Below are positions 11,129-23,022 of a stretch of 64,000 nucleotides of DNA, one piece after another (the stretch's first letter is position 1; each line of letters opens with the position of its first letter). A program made the position numbers and the translations under genes. The DNA is from Rhizopus sp. PT2906. Taxonomy: Eukaryota; Mucoromycota; Mucoromycetes; Mucorales; Rhizopodaceae. The DNA is taken from the NCBI GenBank assembly GCA_025529335.1, contig JAMYHX010000440.1, positions 1-64,000 on the forward strand, written 5' to 3'. Under the pieces are notes generated by a model. That model had not been told where the DNA came from. It ran no database searches and saw nothing but the letters and a program-made list of their open reading frames with translations.

Positions 11129-11440
11129 TTAGCTAGTTCTCCAAGTTTCATCATCTTCATTGTACTCTTTCCAACGAGCTCTATGTAGGTAGCTATCCTG
11201 TGTACCTTTGCGGTGTAGAACTGCTTCAACCTCAAACGATTCAAGCTGATCTATTTTAGTTGAAGGTATTTCCTAGGAAATAATCTTTATATGCGATGGA
11301 GGTACTTCTTTTGGTAAGAAAGCACCAGTAACATCAACTAAGACGTAAGAACCATTTTGTGTCTTTCGTTCAACAGTGTAGTTGCCAGCATAGATAGGAT
11401 CACTTTTTGTCATTAATCTCTTCCTTACTCTATTCATGAA
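11129..11440 (-). pseudogene. Ty3/gypsy (chromovirus) integrase C-terminal chromodomain remnant
   Basis: The minus strand from 11,413 reads an integrase tail: GNYTVERKTQNGSYVLVD, then LPKEVPPSHIK. This is the conserved junction where gypsy polyproteins present product residues before the chromodomain. After an in-frame stop it continues with FEVEAVLHRKG and YLHRARWKEYNEDDETW, the chromodomain core with the W-----D-TW pattern. Chromodomains target integration to modified chromatin in the chromovirus lineage. Only the last 95 or so residues survive, with one stop. No LTR was securely placed beside it. Confidence 0.8.
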
Positions 11441-11529
11441 TTATTACAAAGAGACTCAATCCGTCTACTTGCATTTTCTAATTCTCCGAGCTGTAAACCA
11501 TTTATTTATCGATAATATCACACATTCTA

Positions 11530-12072
11530 CTCAATATCTATGACATTATGGAATTACAATGGCTGTACTCGTCACAAAATCGAAATCGTTACAAACTTCA
11601 TTCCTTATACAGATCAACTCTTCCTAACTGAGACGTGGTTTTTGCCGACGTTGAAGTTTCTTACAAATTGGAAGCAATATTATAGTTTTACCATTCCTGT
11701 TGATAACACATTCCGAGGTAAAATGGGCATCAGACTCTTAGTTCATCCGAATTGCCCTTATGAAGTCGCTCATCTTCCCTCCTCACTTGTCAAGTCTCCA
11801 ATCTGTTGATTTACTGTGTATATCTGCCCTCAAAATTGCCAGTTGATGAAGCAATTGCAGTACTTGATAATTTACCCATACAAATTCATCCATCTCAGCA
11901 TAACACCCATTTCATACATACCTCTTACACCTTTTTTTCAGCTACATACTGTTTTTTATTATATTATCCTATTACACCAGTAATAATCACTCTAAGGCGA
12001 GGCATTATGCCCATACTGGCGACGTCTCCGTGCCTTTTAATAAAGAATATCTTTTATCTCGGACATAACGAC
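11530..12072 (+). mobile_element. Internally deleted LINE derivative (copy C)
   Basis: The left half (11,540-11,900) encodes the start of the same endonuclease as LINE copy B (FLTETW, PVDNT-RG-M, CVYLP--LP-DEAIAVL). At about 11,905, within the segment matching HPSQ--T, it jumps straight to the LINE 3' UTR (CTTTTTTTCAGCTACATACTG ...) and ends in AATAAAG, TCTTTTAT and the 15-mer CTCGGACATAACGAC (12,058-12,072). The reverse transcriptase is absent. The arrangement looks like a non-autonomous derivative mobilised in trans or a simple internal deletion. Confidence 0.75.
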
Positions 12073-12084
12073 ACATTGTGACCC

Positions 12085-12260
12085 CTTTGCTGATACTTAC
12101 TCATTTGTCCATAGGATATGGCGTAGCTTCACAGTTATTCCTCAATTCTCTCATGCTGAGAGCCAGCAAAAGGCTTTTGTTGCTATGGAAAGATGTTTTC
12201 AACTGTTTTATTTATCTAAAGCACAAGGAAGTAATGAATAACGATTCTCCAAAAAGATGT
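12085..12260 (+). mobile_element. Short LINE fragment (region between endonuclease and RT)
   Basis: One plus frame reads SFVHRIWRSFTVIPQFSHAE, then a stretch ending near 12,230. It parallels the copy B segment near 5,215-5,330 (SIVRHIRRNRTATPQFSQSE). It belongs to a diverged LINE of the same family and starts right behind copy C. Nothing else of this element remains. Confidence 0.5.
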
Positions 12261-12299
12261 ACTTTATTCAATAAAACAACTGCTTTTTTACTTTTGTAG

Positions 12300-13860
12300 T
12301 AGGCTGAATATGGAGAGGTGATCTGTTAATAAAGTTCTAACGTTAATTGAAACTATTACATGAAAAGGACAGAAAATCGTGACAAACAATTTATATCCTT
12401 TATTGAGAAGAGATGTATATTAAAATAGAGCGCGGTTAGTAGTCATTGATTCATTCATAATTTAAATTGTGACATAAAAAAGGTATTATAATGAATGAAG
12501 GATCTTCATTCTATTGCAGTGCACAAAAAGCGGTTTCTGATTGATCAATCAATAACAATAATAATAATAATAATAATAATAATAATCGTGTGAAGACAAT
12601 ATTTAAGTGTAAGGTTTGAGTAGTGAATTGAAGAAATTATTAAATAAGCTGCAGTTTGGTCACTAATGCCCATTTACATATCCAAATGATACTCTCAGTG
12701 CATTAACTTTCTTTAAGATAAACATCATTTCAGTAAGACTATTAGGGATCCAGAGGAGCATAAGTTATGCCAGGTGTAATCATTATACTCTTTTTTTCCT
12801 TGACAGCGAAAGAATTACGCTCCCAGGTCCAGAACAAGATTTTCGGATAATGCTTATGAGTCCATTAAGCAGATCAAAAGACTGACCTTTACAACAGCCA
12901 AATCGTAAGTTTTAAACTCGCAATTTGCACTTGAATCGATTAATTTGGAAAAAATTAACTTTAGACGTAACAAAACTGCGATTATTGCTTCATCAGGAAG
13001 CAAAAAACAATTCAGATCAATTGGATCGAATGAGCAAATCAAAAGATAGTCAGTTGGAGATCGTGCTTGATATTTCTTTTTTGTTATTTGTCGCATGAGG
13101 TCGCTTATCTTGGGATTAGTCCTGCTAATCATAGCCCATACAGTTTGAAGGAATTAAATGCGTGGGGCATTGAAGCTCCAGTCATTTTGAAGAACTTTGA
13201 TATTTGTTAAACATTTCAGTACCAAGTAGCAATTGACTATGCGCAGACTGTTGGCATAACCATAAAAGGTAGGAAAGCACAAGTTGATTAGAATGGATTG
13301 TACAAGTTTCACCTTGTAATAGAAATGAACATACGACTACTTTTTGATGACCTTGTACATGCAATAAGTAGTATGTGGGATATTTAAACTTCTGTTTTCT
13401 GTTTTGTAATTGCCTTGAAACACTTTATGGACCATACAAAAATGATAAAGGAGGCAGAAGAAATTTCCTCTTGTGTCTCTCTCTCTCTCAGTATAACTGA
13501 GCCCTCTTTACTTTTCCTTCATTCTTTGATTACAATAACAGAAACGAGTAAATAAAAGCTTCTGTAATAGATGAAGGTAAACTCTTTATATTAAGGCATT
13601 TATGTAGATAATGGCACTATTTTCTCCTGTGGGACATAGTACACAAGAATGTAAAGCAGCAAACTTCTGCTCACGATAAGTTGAACAGCACTTGTTCTGA
13701 ACAGCACTAAATGTGCAGCTTACAAGAGGATGCACAGCAAAGGCATAACTTAGCGATTTTGTTACATCAATCTATAAACGTATTTACTTTGTCTTTATTT
13801 CAAAATGAAGTGAAAGAAAGACGACGGCCTTCCGCCTTCAAAGGCAAACGAAATAAAGGG
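12300..13860. other. AT-rich gene-poor stretch
   Basis: No gene can be supported. A short minus open frame (12,854-13,132) has no recognisable motif, and the plus strand there shows many stops. Short polypyrimidine tracts occur near 13,470. It may contain old transposon sequence. Confidence 0.4.
12553..12586. repeat. (AAT)n microsatellite
   Basis: About eleven AAT units in a row, interrupted once near the start. Confidence 0.9.
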
Positions 13861-14099
13861 AACGGTATGTAAGCTATAAAGTCGATGTTACATATACTAA
13901 GGGTCCATTTATCTGTAGGCTATGAGTTCCTTTCTTTGTTTGCACATACGCAAACAAGTTTATTCAAAAATGCATCTTTTGAAGCAAGCAATGATAACTT
14001 TCAAGAAACGCCATTACTTAAAAAAGGTAAAGGTAACATCTATTGGTTCCATTTGTTTTATAACTAAATGTTGTAATAGACAAGAAAACTTGTACTACT

Positions 14100-14299
14100 T
14101 TGAAAGCTTCTATAGAAGACATATCTGGCCCTGGTCCTTCAAATATTGTCATCAATGAAAAAGTATCTATGCCTGCAGTCAACAAGGAAACGAGTGTTCA
14201 ATTTGAATTATCTGCTCCTACTCTTTTCACTAGCTGTACTTCTGCTCCCATAAAGATATCTAAGAAATATATAGGCAATGTTGTTAAGACTGAAGCATT
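14100..14299 (+). other. Open frame upstream of the second Fanzor-tail repeat
   Basis: A plus frame from 14,100 stays open for about 110 codons (Ser/Thr/Lys-rich, SGPGPSNIVINE near its start) and runs into the repeated Fanzor tail in a different frame from that of the Fanzor copy. Short intron-like GT...AG pairs occur upstream (about 13,870-14,080). No family is recognised. It may be a cargo gene fragment of the element or chance. Confidence 0.25.
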
Positions 14300-14314
14300 T
14301 AAAAAGGAGAAAGA

Positions 14315-14462
14315 AAAGAACATGACAATGAAAGCCCTTCTCCCTTTAAAAGACCTGCAAAAGATTAGCAGTAATCCTGGATTTAGTGCGCTGCCCATAG
14401 CAGTGTATTCCTTAACACCTCAGCAAATATGAAATGATAACACGTTATCCCTATTCATTAGT
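14315..14462 (+). repeat. Second copy of the Fanzor-element 3' tail
   Basis: This segment aligns with 8,446-8,585 over its full length: CATGACAATGAAAG, CTCCC-T-AAAAGA, ATTTA-TGCGCTG-CCATA, CAGTGTATT-CTTAACAC and TGATAACACGTTAT. One frame still reads the same protein tail (HDNES-SPFKR). It shows that the 3' end of the Fanzor element is a repeat present at least twice, and that only the tail is kept here. Confidence 0.75.
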
Positions 14463-17400
14463 CTTCCAGTTAATCGGATATCACACAACGATCTCCAAGC
14501 ACTCCCCCTTTTTTTTTCTTCATTAAAGGAATAGCTAAAGAAAAGGGTGGCTTTTCTTTTTGATCACAAGATTAAGGCTACTGCTTTTTTGTAACCTTTT
14601 CTCTAAGCTGTATAAAGCATCATAGTATAAAGTTGAGCGTACTAAAGGTTCATGCTATCAACAGAAAGAAAACATATTTGATGAAATATAACCTCATATC
14701 AGCAGTTAGCGTAAGAGAGAGAGAGAGTAGCGAAATGAGTTATTTAAACATTTGCTGATAGCTTTAGTGTAATTCGCCTTTGCACCTAGTTTAAAATTCG
14801 ATGCATATGCTTTTTATTACTATGATTGGAGCGTATGAACTTTGCCAAAATGTTTGAACTTTTAATTTAATTAAAGTATTATATATCTCTCAATGATCGA
14901 GGCTAAAATGTTATTAAGGAGTAAAGGTTGATATTTAAGAAAGATTAAACAATAGAACACGTGAGTGCTTGATCGTTCGATCTAATGAGCATCTAATAAA
15001 GCTTAATTAATGAACTATAAGGAGGCATTATGTATGTTTTAATTTGCAACAATCAATGATAAAGTACAGCGCAACATATCTTTTAAATTGAGCAAAAGCG
15101 CATTCTAGCCATAAACTCATGATCGAAAAGAAATATTAGCTAAAACGGGTGTCTATACGAGATGTATATTGTCCTCTTTGTTGTTTACGTGATTCAGAGT
15201 GCTTTATATATTAGATTAAAATGAGTTTTTGATGTTTATCCCATTGCTATTATTATTTATGGGAGCGTATTTTCTTGTTGCCTCCTATCAAAGGGAAGAT
15301 AAGCATGAACAAGGAAGAACGGTGGCAGCCTTAATAAAGGAGTTACAAATAAACTATGGATCTATTCCATTTTTATTCTTAACCTTACGCCGTAAAAAAG
15401 GGAAGAGCATCTCGAAAGGACGACTACAGACATAGATTTTATCATTTGTATTACTAAAGATAAAGCATGGCTTCGTATATTCATTGTCATATCCTCGTTA
15501 ACATTCATCTTTCGTCGCCAGTTCATTTTGGTTGATTACATTCCGATTTAGGTAATTGGTCTGAAGTGGGGATATACACATTCTAGAAGAGAGGCATTAT
15601 CCCGTGATAACATCAAGCTGCATAAGCGTCTACCTTCTAGTGATTTCTACCCAACTAAAGAAGCTATGCGTAGAAAAGTTTTACGTTAATTGAAGCCAAG
15701 AGTCGAAAAGCATTCGGAATGCTTAAAAAGTTTAATAACAAGTTGCAACTCAAACTGCTTAAAGGAACATGTGAACAAGTTTGTGTTACTGTGCCATGTT
15801 GTGCATGTGTACAAGATTCCACGTTTAAAAGATGAAAAGGATTAAAACATTCATAAAAGGAGTTCTTAGGTACGTTCAAATGGTAATGACAAAGGATGAG
15901 AAGGGGGTAATATATGTATGAATCTCTTTAATAATTCATCAGCTTTCTGCTTCACCATAGCTATAAATTTTATGTGATGCACATTGGGTTATCCATTAAG
16001 AGGCCTTATCTAACGTTTTTGAACCAAACAGCTATTAGCATTCCATCGGAATACGATAGGCTTTTCTTGAGTAACCTTTCAAAAAAAAAGTGGTGGCAGA
16101 TTAATCAAAGAACAGCGGAACGGAGTCGCATATCTGTGATCAATGCCGTTCAATTTACGGGTGTAGTCCTATGCATATAATATAGAACCTTCTATTTAGT
16201 TAGCAGAGTGATTCTATAAAACAAATCTAATGGTTTGGATGAGTGGCGATAGAGCGCTCCTTTGAGCACTAGAGCAGTGTAATACTAAGTTAGCTATAGA
16301 GTCGGAGGAACGATGTAGCCATTTCAAGGAGACTTTGGCCATAAAAAAATTGTAGTATGCTGTAATTGGTCTAGTCAATACAAGAGGGAGTAAAGTGATC
16401 GACCATCGGTAGGTCCATAAGGCTGCAATATTGGAAGAATTTTAAAAAAGGAGCGGCAAGGGATCTGTCATGTTAGAACGTCGATGCATATTCGAGCAGC
16501 TAAAAGCATAATGCTTAGATAGACATTATCATTTTAGCTCTTCAGCAAAGGGATGTAAACGTCGCTGCGTAGACAGAATATACTCTCCACAAGTGGCACA
16601 TTGAAACACTTTGCTTGGGTGATAGTTATGAGTAGATAGGAATGATCAAGTAGAGATATACATTTTATATCGCAAACCTCATATTATACAAAGCTCTTGA
16701 CTTTATACATTTGAACTTGGCTGCTTGTGTGTACATACGTTCTACTGTGTAAAGCCAAAGGTGAGGTTATTTTATACACTACGTAGCCTTGTCTATTCAG
16801 CCTCAGCTGACAGACGATGTCAGACGGTCCAAGTTTAATGTTTTTTATAAAAGAATGGTAGCTATTTTCTATTGGTTTTAATGTTTTTACAATTACTTAA
16901 TAAAGTATCAAATTTTTATATATATGGTTAAATCTTTTAAAACTGAATAGCTTAATGAGACACATGTTGAACATTTCAACATTGACATGTGCAGCGGTTA
17001 AAAAGCTTGAAAAGCTTGAGCCTAATCGTCATTGAGGTAAGTAAGGTAACAAGAAGAAGCCAAAAGGTATAATGCAATCATTCAAAAACAGTGAGCAAAG
17101 TAAAGGACGAACCGCTTGTACACATAATCTAGAATATTTATAATAGACATGGTTTCTATAAAGTCAAAGTTGCTGTACGAAAGGATATTTGGTATCAAAA
17201 AAAAAAAAAAAAAAGAAAGCTTAAACATAATTTTTGACATGTAGGTTTGCTAGAAAAGAGATAATCTTCAATCCATCTTGCCTTCTCTCGTAGTTGCCAT
17301 GGCATCATGAGAAAAAAAAATGACTTCCATGGTTACATTGAAATGACAGATGCTTTTAATAAAAAAGAAGCAATTCCGATTTTGGAAACTTGCTGCACTT

Positions 17401-17977
17401 TTTGAAAATGCTACACCTTTGGCTGAGAAGCAAAAAAAAAAAAAAAGTACAGCAAGGCGGAAAGAGAGAGAATGAACGAAGGAGAGACAGAAATGGATAA
17501 AAAGTCGATTCTGTATGTAAAGACTAGTTTAGGTTGGGTGCCAAACTGCCCAATAAAAACAACAACGCGTGTAAAGTCTGGTGACAGTCTATGGATCTTC
17601 CCGTGACAATATGCATAATGGCTCATTTTGTATGAAGATAAAAAAGAACTAACCTCATTCTATCTATGCATGCTTCTTCTTTGCCATTTATTTTATTGTA
17701 ATACAGACAGTAAGCCCACAGAATGTCGTACACGGTCCAAATTTCCTTAAAAAGTTTCTTTTTGAGTTTTCCCCTTTCCTCTTTTAAAACTCATCATGTA
17801 GAAGATACACAAAAAGACAGGTGGGTTCATAAACATATTTATATTGGAAAAAGGGCCCATTTTTTTCTTTTTTTTCTTTTCTTCTTTTCTATTCATTTTT
17901 GCAGGTAAGTTGCTATCGTTGAGTCTGTCGTCAGGGCATTAAACTCTATATTATTTCAGGGCAAAAAAAAAAATCAG
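14463..17977. other. 3.5-kb gene-poor, AT-rich region
   Basis: No gene, RNA or named repeat is supported. Several short frames (for example 15,229-15,435 and 15,974-16,180) begin like proteins but lack motifs and neighbouring exons; some may be relics of a transposase. A (GA)-rich tract lies near 14,715, and poly-A tracts near 17,200 and 17,430. The last few hundred bases, with pyrimidine-rich tracts to 17,905, probably hold the promoter and 5' UTR of the following RRM gene. Confidence 0.4.
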
Positions 17978-20579
17978 ATGACCACCATAGTCAAGCCTAC
18001 GATTAAATTACCACCTCGTAATAATAATAATAATAATAAATCATTGAATAATACCATTCGAGCATCATCACAACATCAACAGCAACAACAAGATATGTCG
18101 CTTAAAGAAATATTTTTTGAAGACATTGAAAACAGAGTTTCAGATATCGAAATTCAAAATTTACTGCAAGAGTTTAAACCCGTTCAGTAAGCAACCTCTC
18201 TTTCTCTCTTTTTATATGCAAAATCATGTATTCATTTTTTTATATAGAATCAAGAGAGAACGAGGCGGCGGATATTTAAGCTTCCAGGATTCCAAAATTG
18301 GTAAGTGACAAGGGTAGTCGTTTTGTGTATGTGTTTTTTATCAACATATCCATAGCTGAAAAAGTCTACGCATTCTATAATGGTTACATCTTTCCGTCGA
18401 GCAACGTCATATTCAATCTCTCTTTAAGTGGTTTACAGCCAGAAGGTCCTATTCTCGAAATAAGAAATTTATCGCTTCATATCGATCATCATCAACTTTA
18501 TGATCTCTGCCGTCCTTATGGCTTACTCAGTATTTGTAAAGTGATCACAGAAGATAACGCTCAGAAAAAGAGAGCTCTAGTACAGTACTTTACAAAACAG
18601 GATTCAGATATAGCACAGAATACTCTGGTAACAAAAGTTAAAAGAATTTTTTTTTCAAAATGTAACCATTCCCTTTTCATGTTATAGAATAGCAAAATGA
18701 TCGAAGGAAGTTCCATGTAAGTTTCTTCTCATAAAATTTAACAAAAGAAAGAAAGAGAGAGAAAAAAAAAAAAGATAGACAAACAGAACAAACAAACAAA
18801 GTTCCCCAGATATGCAGCAAAGCACAAAAAAAAAAAGATATATAAATAACATGCAAAAAAAAAAAACTTTTTCAAATATATTCTCTTTGCTTTCTTTTTC
18901 TTAATACACATATTCCATATACTTATACCCATATTTTATTACTATAGTCAAGTAGCAGTGTTGATGGCAAGTCATATGTCAAATTCTCGGTATTCTATTG
19001 TAAGTATGTCTTAAAGCATATCTCTATCAGACACTGATGACACAACAGCAACAACAACCACAGCAAATCGTAGAAAAAACCCAAAATGGACATACCGGAG
19101 GAGGATTTGTGGACCTTATGAATCTTTACGTTAAGAACCTTGATCCTACTATTAATAACAATGATCTGTTCAATCTATTCCGTCAATTTGGACGTATTGT
19201 CTCAGCTCGAGTGATGACCAATCCTGCAACCGGACAGTCCAAAGGGTACGGTTTTGTCAGTTACGGAAAGCCAGAAGAAGCTGCCTTGGCCTTGAACGAA
19301 ATGGATGGCATGTTGGTGCGTTCTAAACAAATCATCGTTGCTTATCATGAACCAAAGAAGCCCCGACAGGAAAAATCATCTTCCACCACCACTTCATCTT
19401 TTCATTCTCCTCCTTCCACAGCTCCCCCTATGGAGTATGTCACCGCTCCTTATTTTGAGACAAGGCATCCACATGAAGGTAACCTTGGGTTTGAGAATTT
19501 GTATGTGTGTATATATTGATGGGCGCAGCCGTAGGTCCCGTTCACGGTTTAGGAATAGAAAATATGGATCAAATCACGTTGAAGGAACTATCCGTTGGTA
19601 CCACAATACCCATGCAGCGAAAGGTATCATCCCCTTTTTTTTGAGCCCGACGTGGAAAGATTGTACTGATTTTTTTATATAGATTTCTTTGGCTGATATC
19701 GGGTACCATCCGCCTAACCGTACATCACCACAGTTTCAAACTTCTCGACCTTCGCTGGCCTCACTTGCCTCTGGTGCAAGTATTCATCCGGTACCACATC
19801 ATCTTGAACATGTGCCTGAAGAAAGAATGCTTCGACGTAAAAAGTCACTTGAGTCTGTCAGCTCGGTCATGACGGAATCAAGCGCGCAAGTACAAAAAAT
19901 CAAAATGACAGAGGCTGTGAAACGTTGCGGGTCGTTTGGATCGGAACTTGATGATATAGTTGACATGCTTCTAACACTCAAGCGAAAGGAACGATCTATA
20001 TGCTTATTTAACCCAGATTTCCTAAAGGAAAAAATTAACGCTGCTATTGAGGCGTTAGAGATCTTTGATGATGAACAGGAAGAACCTGAAGTTGTTGTTC
20101 GGTAAGTGTACACAAATGCATATATGACAGGTTATTTATATTTGCTAGAAAACCTTCCCTTCCTAAAAAAGTCACAATATCCCCATCATGTCTTAGAGAC
20201 CATGCGATCATACCTCCTCCTCGTACATCCAAAGCTATACCCATTGTTGCACCTCCCTCGCCTGAAGAAACAGCAAAGATGACAGAAATCAAAAATCTTT
20301 TAAACTCATTTGAAGGAAAGCCCATCCATGAAAGAAAGCAGCTACTAGGTGACCAATTATTCCCCTTAGTGAAGGTATGTATAATACAACAACAATAACC
20401 AAGTTAACTGACTTGATTGTCTTTAGGCTACTGGAGTTAAGCATGCGCCCAAAATTACCATTCGATTACTCGATACAATCGAACTTGAAGAATTGGCCAA
20501 AATCATGTTTAATAAGGACCTGCTAAAAGCTCAGGTCGATAAAGCTGCCGCTGCTAACGCTGCCGGTAGTCATTCATAG
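17978..20579 (+). CDS. Rrm4-like RNA-binding protein, three RRMs and C-terminal MLLE domain
   Basis: Ten exons join in phase (17978-18186, 18248-18300, 18356-18627, 18688-18716, 18948-18999, 19031-19478, 19529-19623, 19683-20101, 20149-20374, 20427-20579), giving 651 residues. RRM1 begins near 40 (EIFFEDI, GGGYLSF), RRM2 near 125 (ILEIRNLSL), RRM3 near 230 (NLYVKNLDP, SKGYGFVSY). A Gln-rich linker precedes RRM3. The C-terminal 70 residues (KPIHERKQLLGDQLFPLV, ITIRLLDTIELEELAKI) form an MLLE/PABC domain; a second degenerate helical segment lies near 480-520. This architecture is that of fungal Rrm4, which carries mRNA on moving endosomes; the role here is inferred from architecture. Canonical PABP has four RRMs. 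Confidence 0.85.
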
Positions 20580-20921
20580 AACACACTTTTATATTATTAT
20601 TATCATTATGAATATCAATAATTACTTCATCTCATTTCTCTACTATCTTTTTAATTAAATCTGTTGCCCTGGTAATATATAAATATGTACTTGTCTTGGC
20701 GTGGTAAATCACATATATACACGAGTGTGTATTCTAGACTGCAAACAAAGAGAACGAATTAATGGCAAGCTATTGGAACAATACTCAGTGGCAGTCTTTA
20801 TGAAAGATGGTTCGTGCTTTTGCCGTAAAAAGTTCAATATCTGCATTTCAGGGTAAAAGCTTTAGCTCTCTAAAAGCATAAACGCTACGTGATATGATAG
20901 GTATTATTATCAACATCCCTT
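20580..20921. other. Convergent 3' intergenic region
   Basis: This lies between the stops of the RRM gene and the lipase gene, which point at each other. It is AT-rich with an ATTATTATTATC tract. Nothing else is seen. Confidence 0.6.
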
Positions 20922-22770
20922 TTATTGTGTCAGTTTTCTTTCATTTGTCTCATTTTCTTTTTGCATAATTTCTGTAAATTCTTGACGATTATAAAAGGCA
21001 CGAGCGCGTTCCAATCCTTTAAAGTAGTGAATGGGTATATGATCACGAATAAAGAATGGGTAAAAGGATTCGACAAGGGAAATAGGATCGACGCCCAGCC
21101 GATTAAGCGCGTTTTTTGCCCAGGTAGAGTACCCATAATCCTGTGTCTTGGTATACTTGTTGGTAGATCTCAAAAAGTCCTTTTTGGCTTTTCCATAAGA
21201 CCAAATACCTTTCCAGGAACCGGGGACAATCGAAACCTTCATGTTGGACTGATAGCTTGACGGATAGATCTTTAAAGGTCGTGGATTCAGAATGGGATGG
21301 GTAATTTCAACAGCGTGACCGATATGAGAGTAATTGAAAAAATCGGTTGTAGGCGCGTAGTGGCCAATGGTCATGTTGTTATAGCCAGGAGGAATACGAC
21401 AGATGATGTCGCATCGGTTGATGACTCGCCAGAGGGTAGACGTACGTTTGAGTGGTGCATTAGAGTAGGATGCAAACATGGATGCAAAGTCACTATCGCC
21501 TACAGCAGGTGTGCCAAGTACATAACAGTCTCGGAGACAGCAATAGGGTTCGATGTCTTCAGGACACTTGAGCCAACGAGCAAACAAGAGGGAGCCCATC
21601 GCGGCGCCTAACGAATGGCCTGTGACCCAGAGTTGAACAGGATCGTTCGTGCCAAGGGCGGAACGGATCTGTTTGGCGCGTTCTACTACAGCGGTTTGGA
21701 TTGCAAAGTATGGGTCCTTGCCATCTTCATCGTCAGAGTGAGCGGGAAACAAGCTGTCGTAAAAGCCTTCATGTGCCGAGCCAAAGAGATAAGCGCGTGC
21801 ATCTGTGCGCTGTAAAGTGGCGTCCACCAAAAACTCACTATAGTTCGTGGGCGTTGTGCCCTTGAAGGACACAATGATCACTGGATATTCATTGGACCAG
21901 TACAGCCCACAGAACGGCCCTCCGAGTGACTTTAGTTCGGTTACGCCTGCAAATTGCAAGCCGTAGTGATGTGCGATATGTCGAATGGGTGCCTCGGATT
22001 CCCAGACAAGTCTCTTTATGGATGATTCAACATGGTCCTTCTGTTCCGATTTTGCCTTCAAGTCAGCTACAGACCTGTAGGCCTCTGTTACTTTATCGTC
22101 GTCACGTTCATATACAAGAGAAGCAAGAACAGTCATTGCTTGGGCGATACTTATGTCAAATACGCGGTGTCTGTGGTCTGTGCCTTCTGCTGGTGGTGAG
22201 CTAAGTGAAGGTATTGTTGCTTTTACAAGACTGCTCGTCTGTTGAGAGAGCAGGAGCTCAGGTGCGCCTAATCAAAAGAAAGAGGAGTAATCAGTAAAAA
22301 AATATTGTTGTCAACAACGGTTCTCGCATACCCCAGTTAATCATTCCAAATCCTAATAAAAGTGAGTAAGTTACCATCCCCTTTTTAGTAGTCTACTCAC
22401 CGCTTCCGTAATCCCGACTGACTAATTTCACAAGGTGGCTTCCGCCTAGCCCGTCCATGAATAGCTTGAGTCCCAATTCAAAGGCCAAAAGAATGCTACT
22501 GATGATAGGATACGATATCAGAAATGCCAAAGAGCTTAAGGGAGAGGTAACGATGGCAAACCAGTTAAAGTAAAAGGAGAGGAAGAGATTTTTGTAGACG
22601 CCTATCACGTATCGCCAGTAACCGCTGGGACGATACTTGGGTTTAGACCGTAGATGGTAGATGAAATAAATCAACCACTCTGTCAAATTGCTTGGGCTTG
22701 ATGGAGTGAAGATATCTGCTGGTTGTGCGGACATGATCTCTTCAGCATGCTCTTCTTCTGGTTGTGTCAT
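20922..22770 (-). CDS. Class 3 lipase with N-terminal membrane segment
   Basis: Three exons (22770-22401, 22352-22332, 22267-20922) give 578 residues; phases fit exactly, with a 21-nt middle exon. The N-terminal 120 residues contain a long hydrophobic region (about 60-110) likely to anchor the protein in a membrane. From about 230 an alpha/beta-hydrolase of the fungal lipase_3 family follows: VIIVSFKGTTP, AHEGFYD, then the nucleophile elbow VTGHSLGAAM (Ser about 349), an Asp in RCDIICRIPP and a His in YSHIGHAVEI. Such enzymes hydrolyse acylglycerols. With an internal membrane segment and no cleavable signal, an endomembrane or lipid-droplet role fits better than secretion; this is inference. 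Confidence 0.88.
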
Positions 22771-22988
22771 TTGTAAATAGTAAAAAAGAGAAAGAAAAAG
22801 AAGAAGCTATAGTGTCATATGTTGCAAAAAGATAAGCAAAGAAAAGAGACAGCGGCTAATTTTTAAAAGCCAAAGCTGTACTATTTTTATCATGATCGTT
22901 GCTATACGCCTGCTTTTCACAGAGGTCGTGTTACCATCGAGATAACCTCACTGCTCTTTTATGCAAACTATAAATCTCGTGAAGGGCG

Positions 22989-23022
<34 letters not shown>

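Noticed and set aside
12854..13132. 92-codon minus frame
   Set aside because: No motif, no splice partners, and surrounded by stop-rich AT DNA.
15229..15435. Short membrane-protein-like plus frame
   Set aside because: It lacks family motifs, a neighbouring exon and codon support, and lies in a decayed gene-poor stretch.
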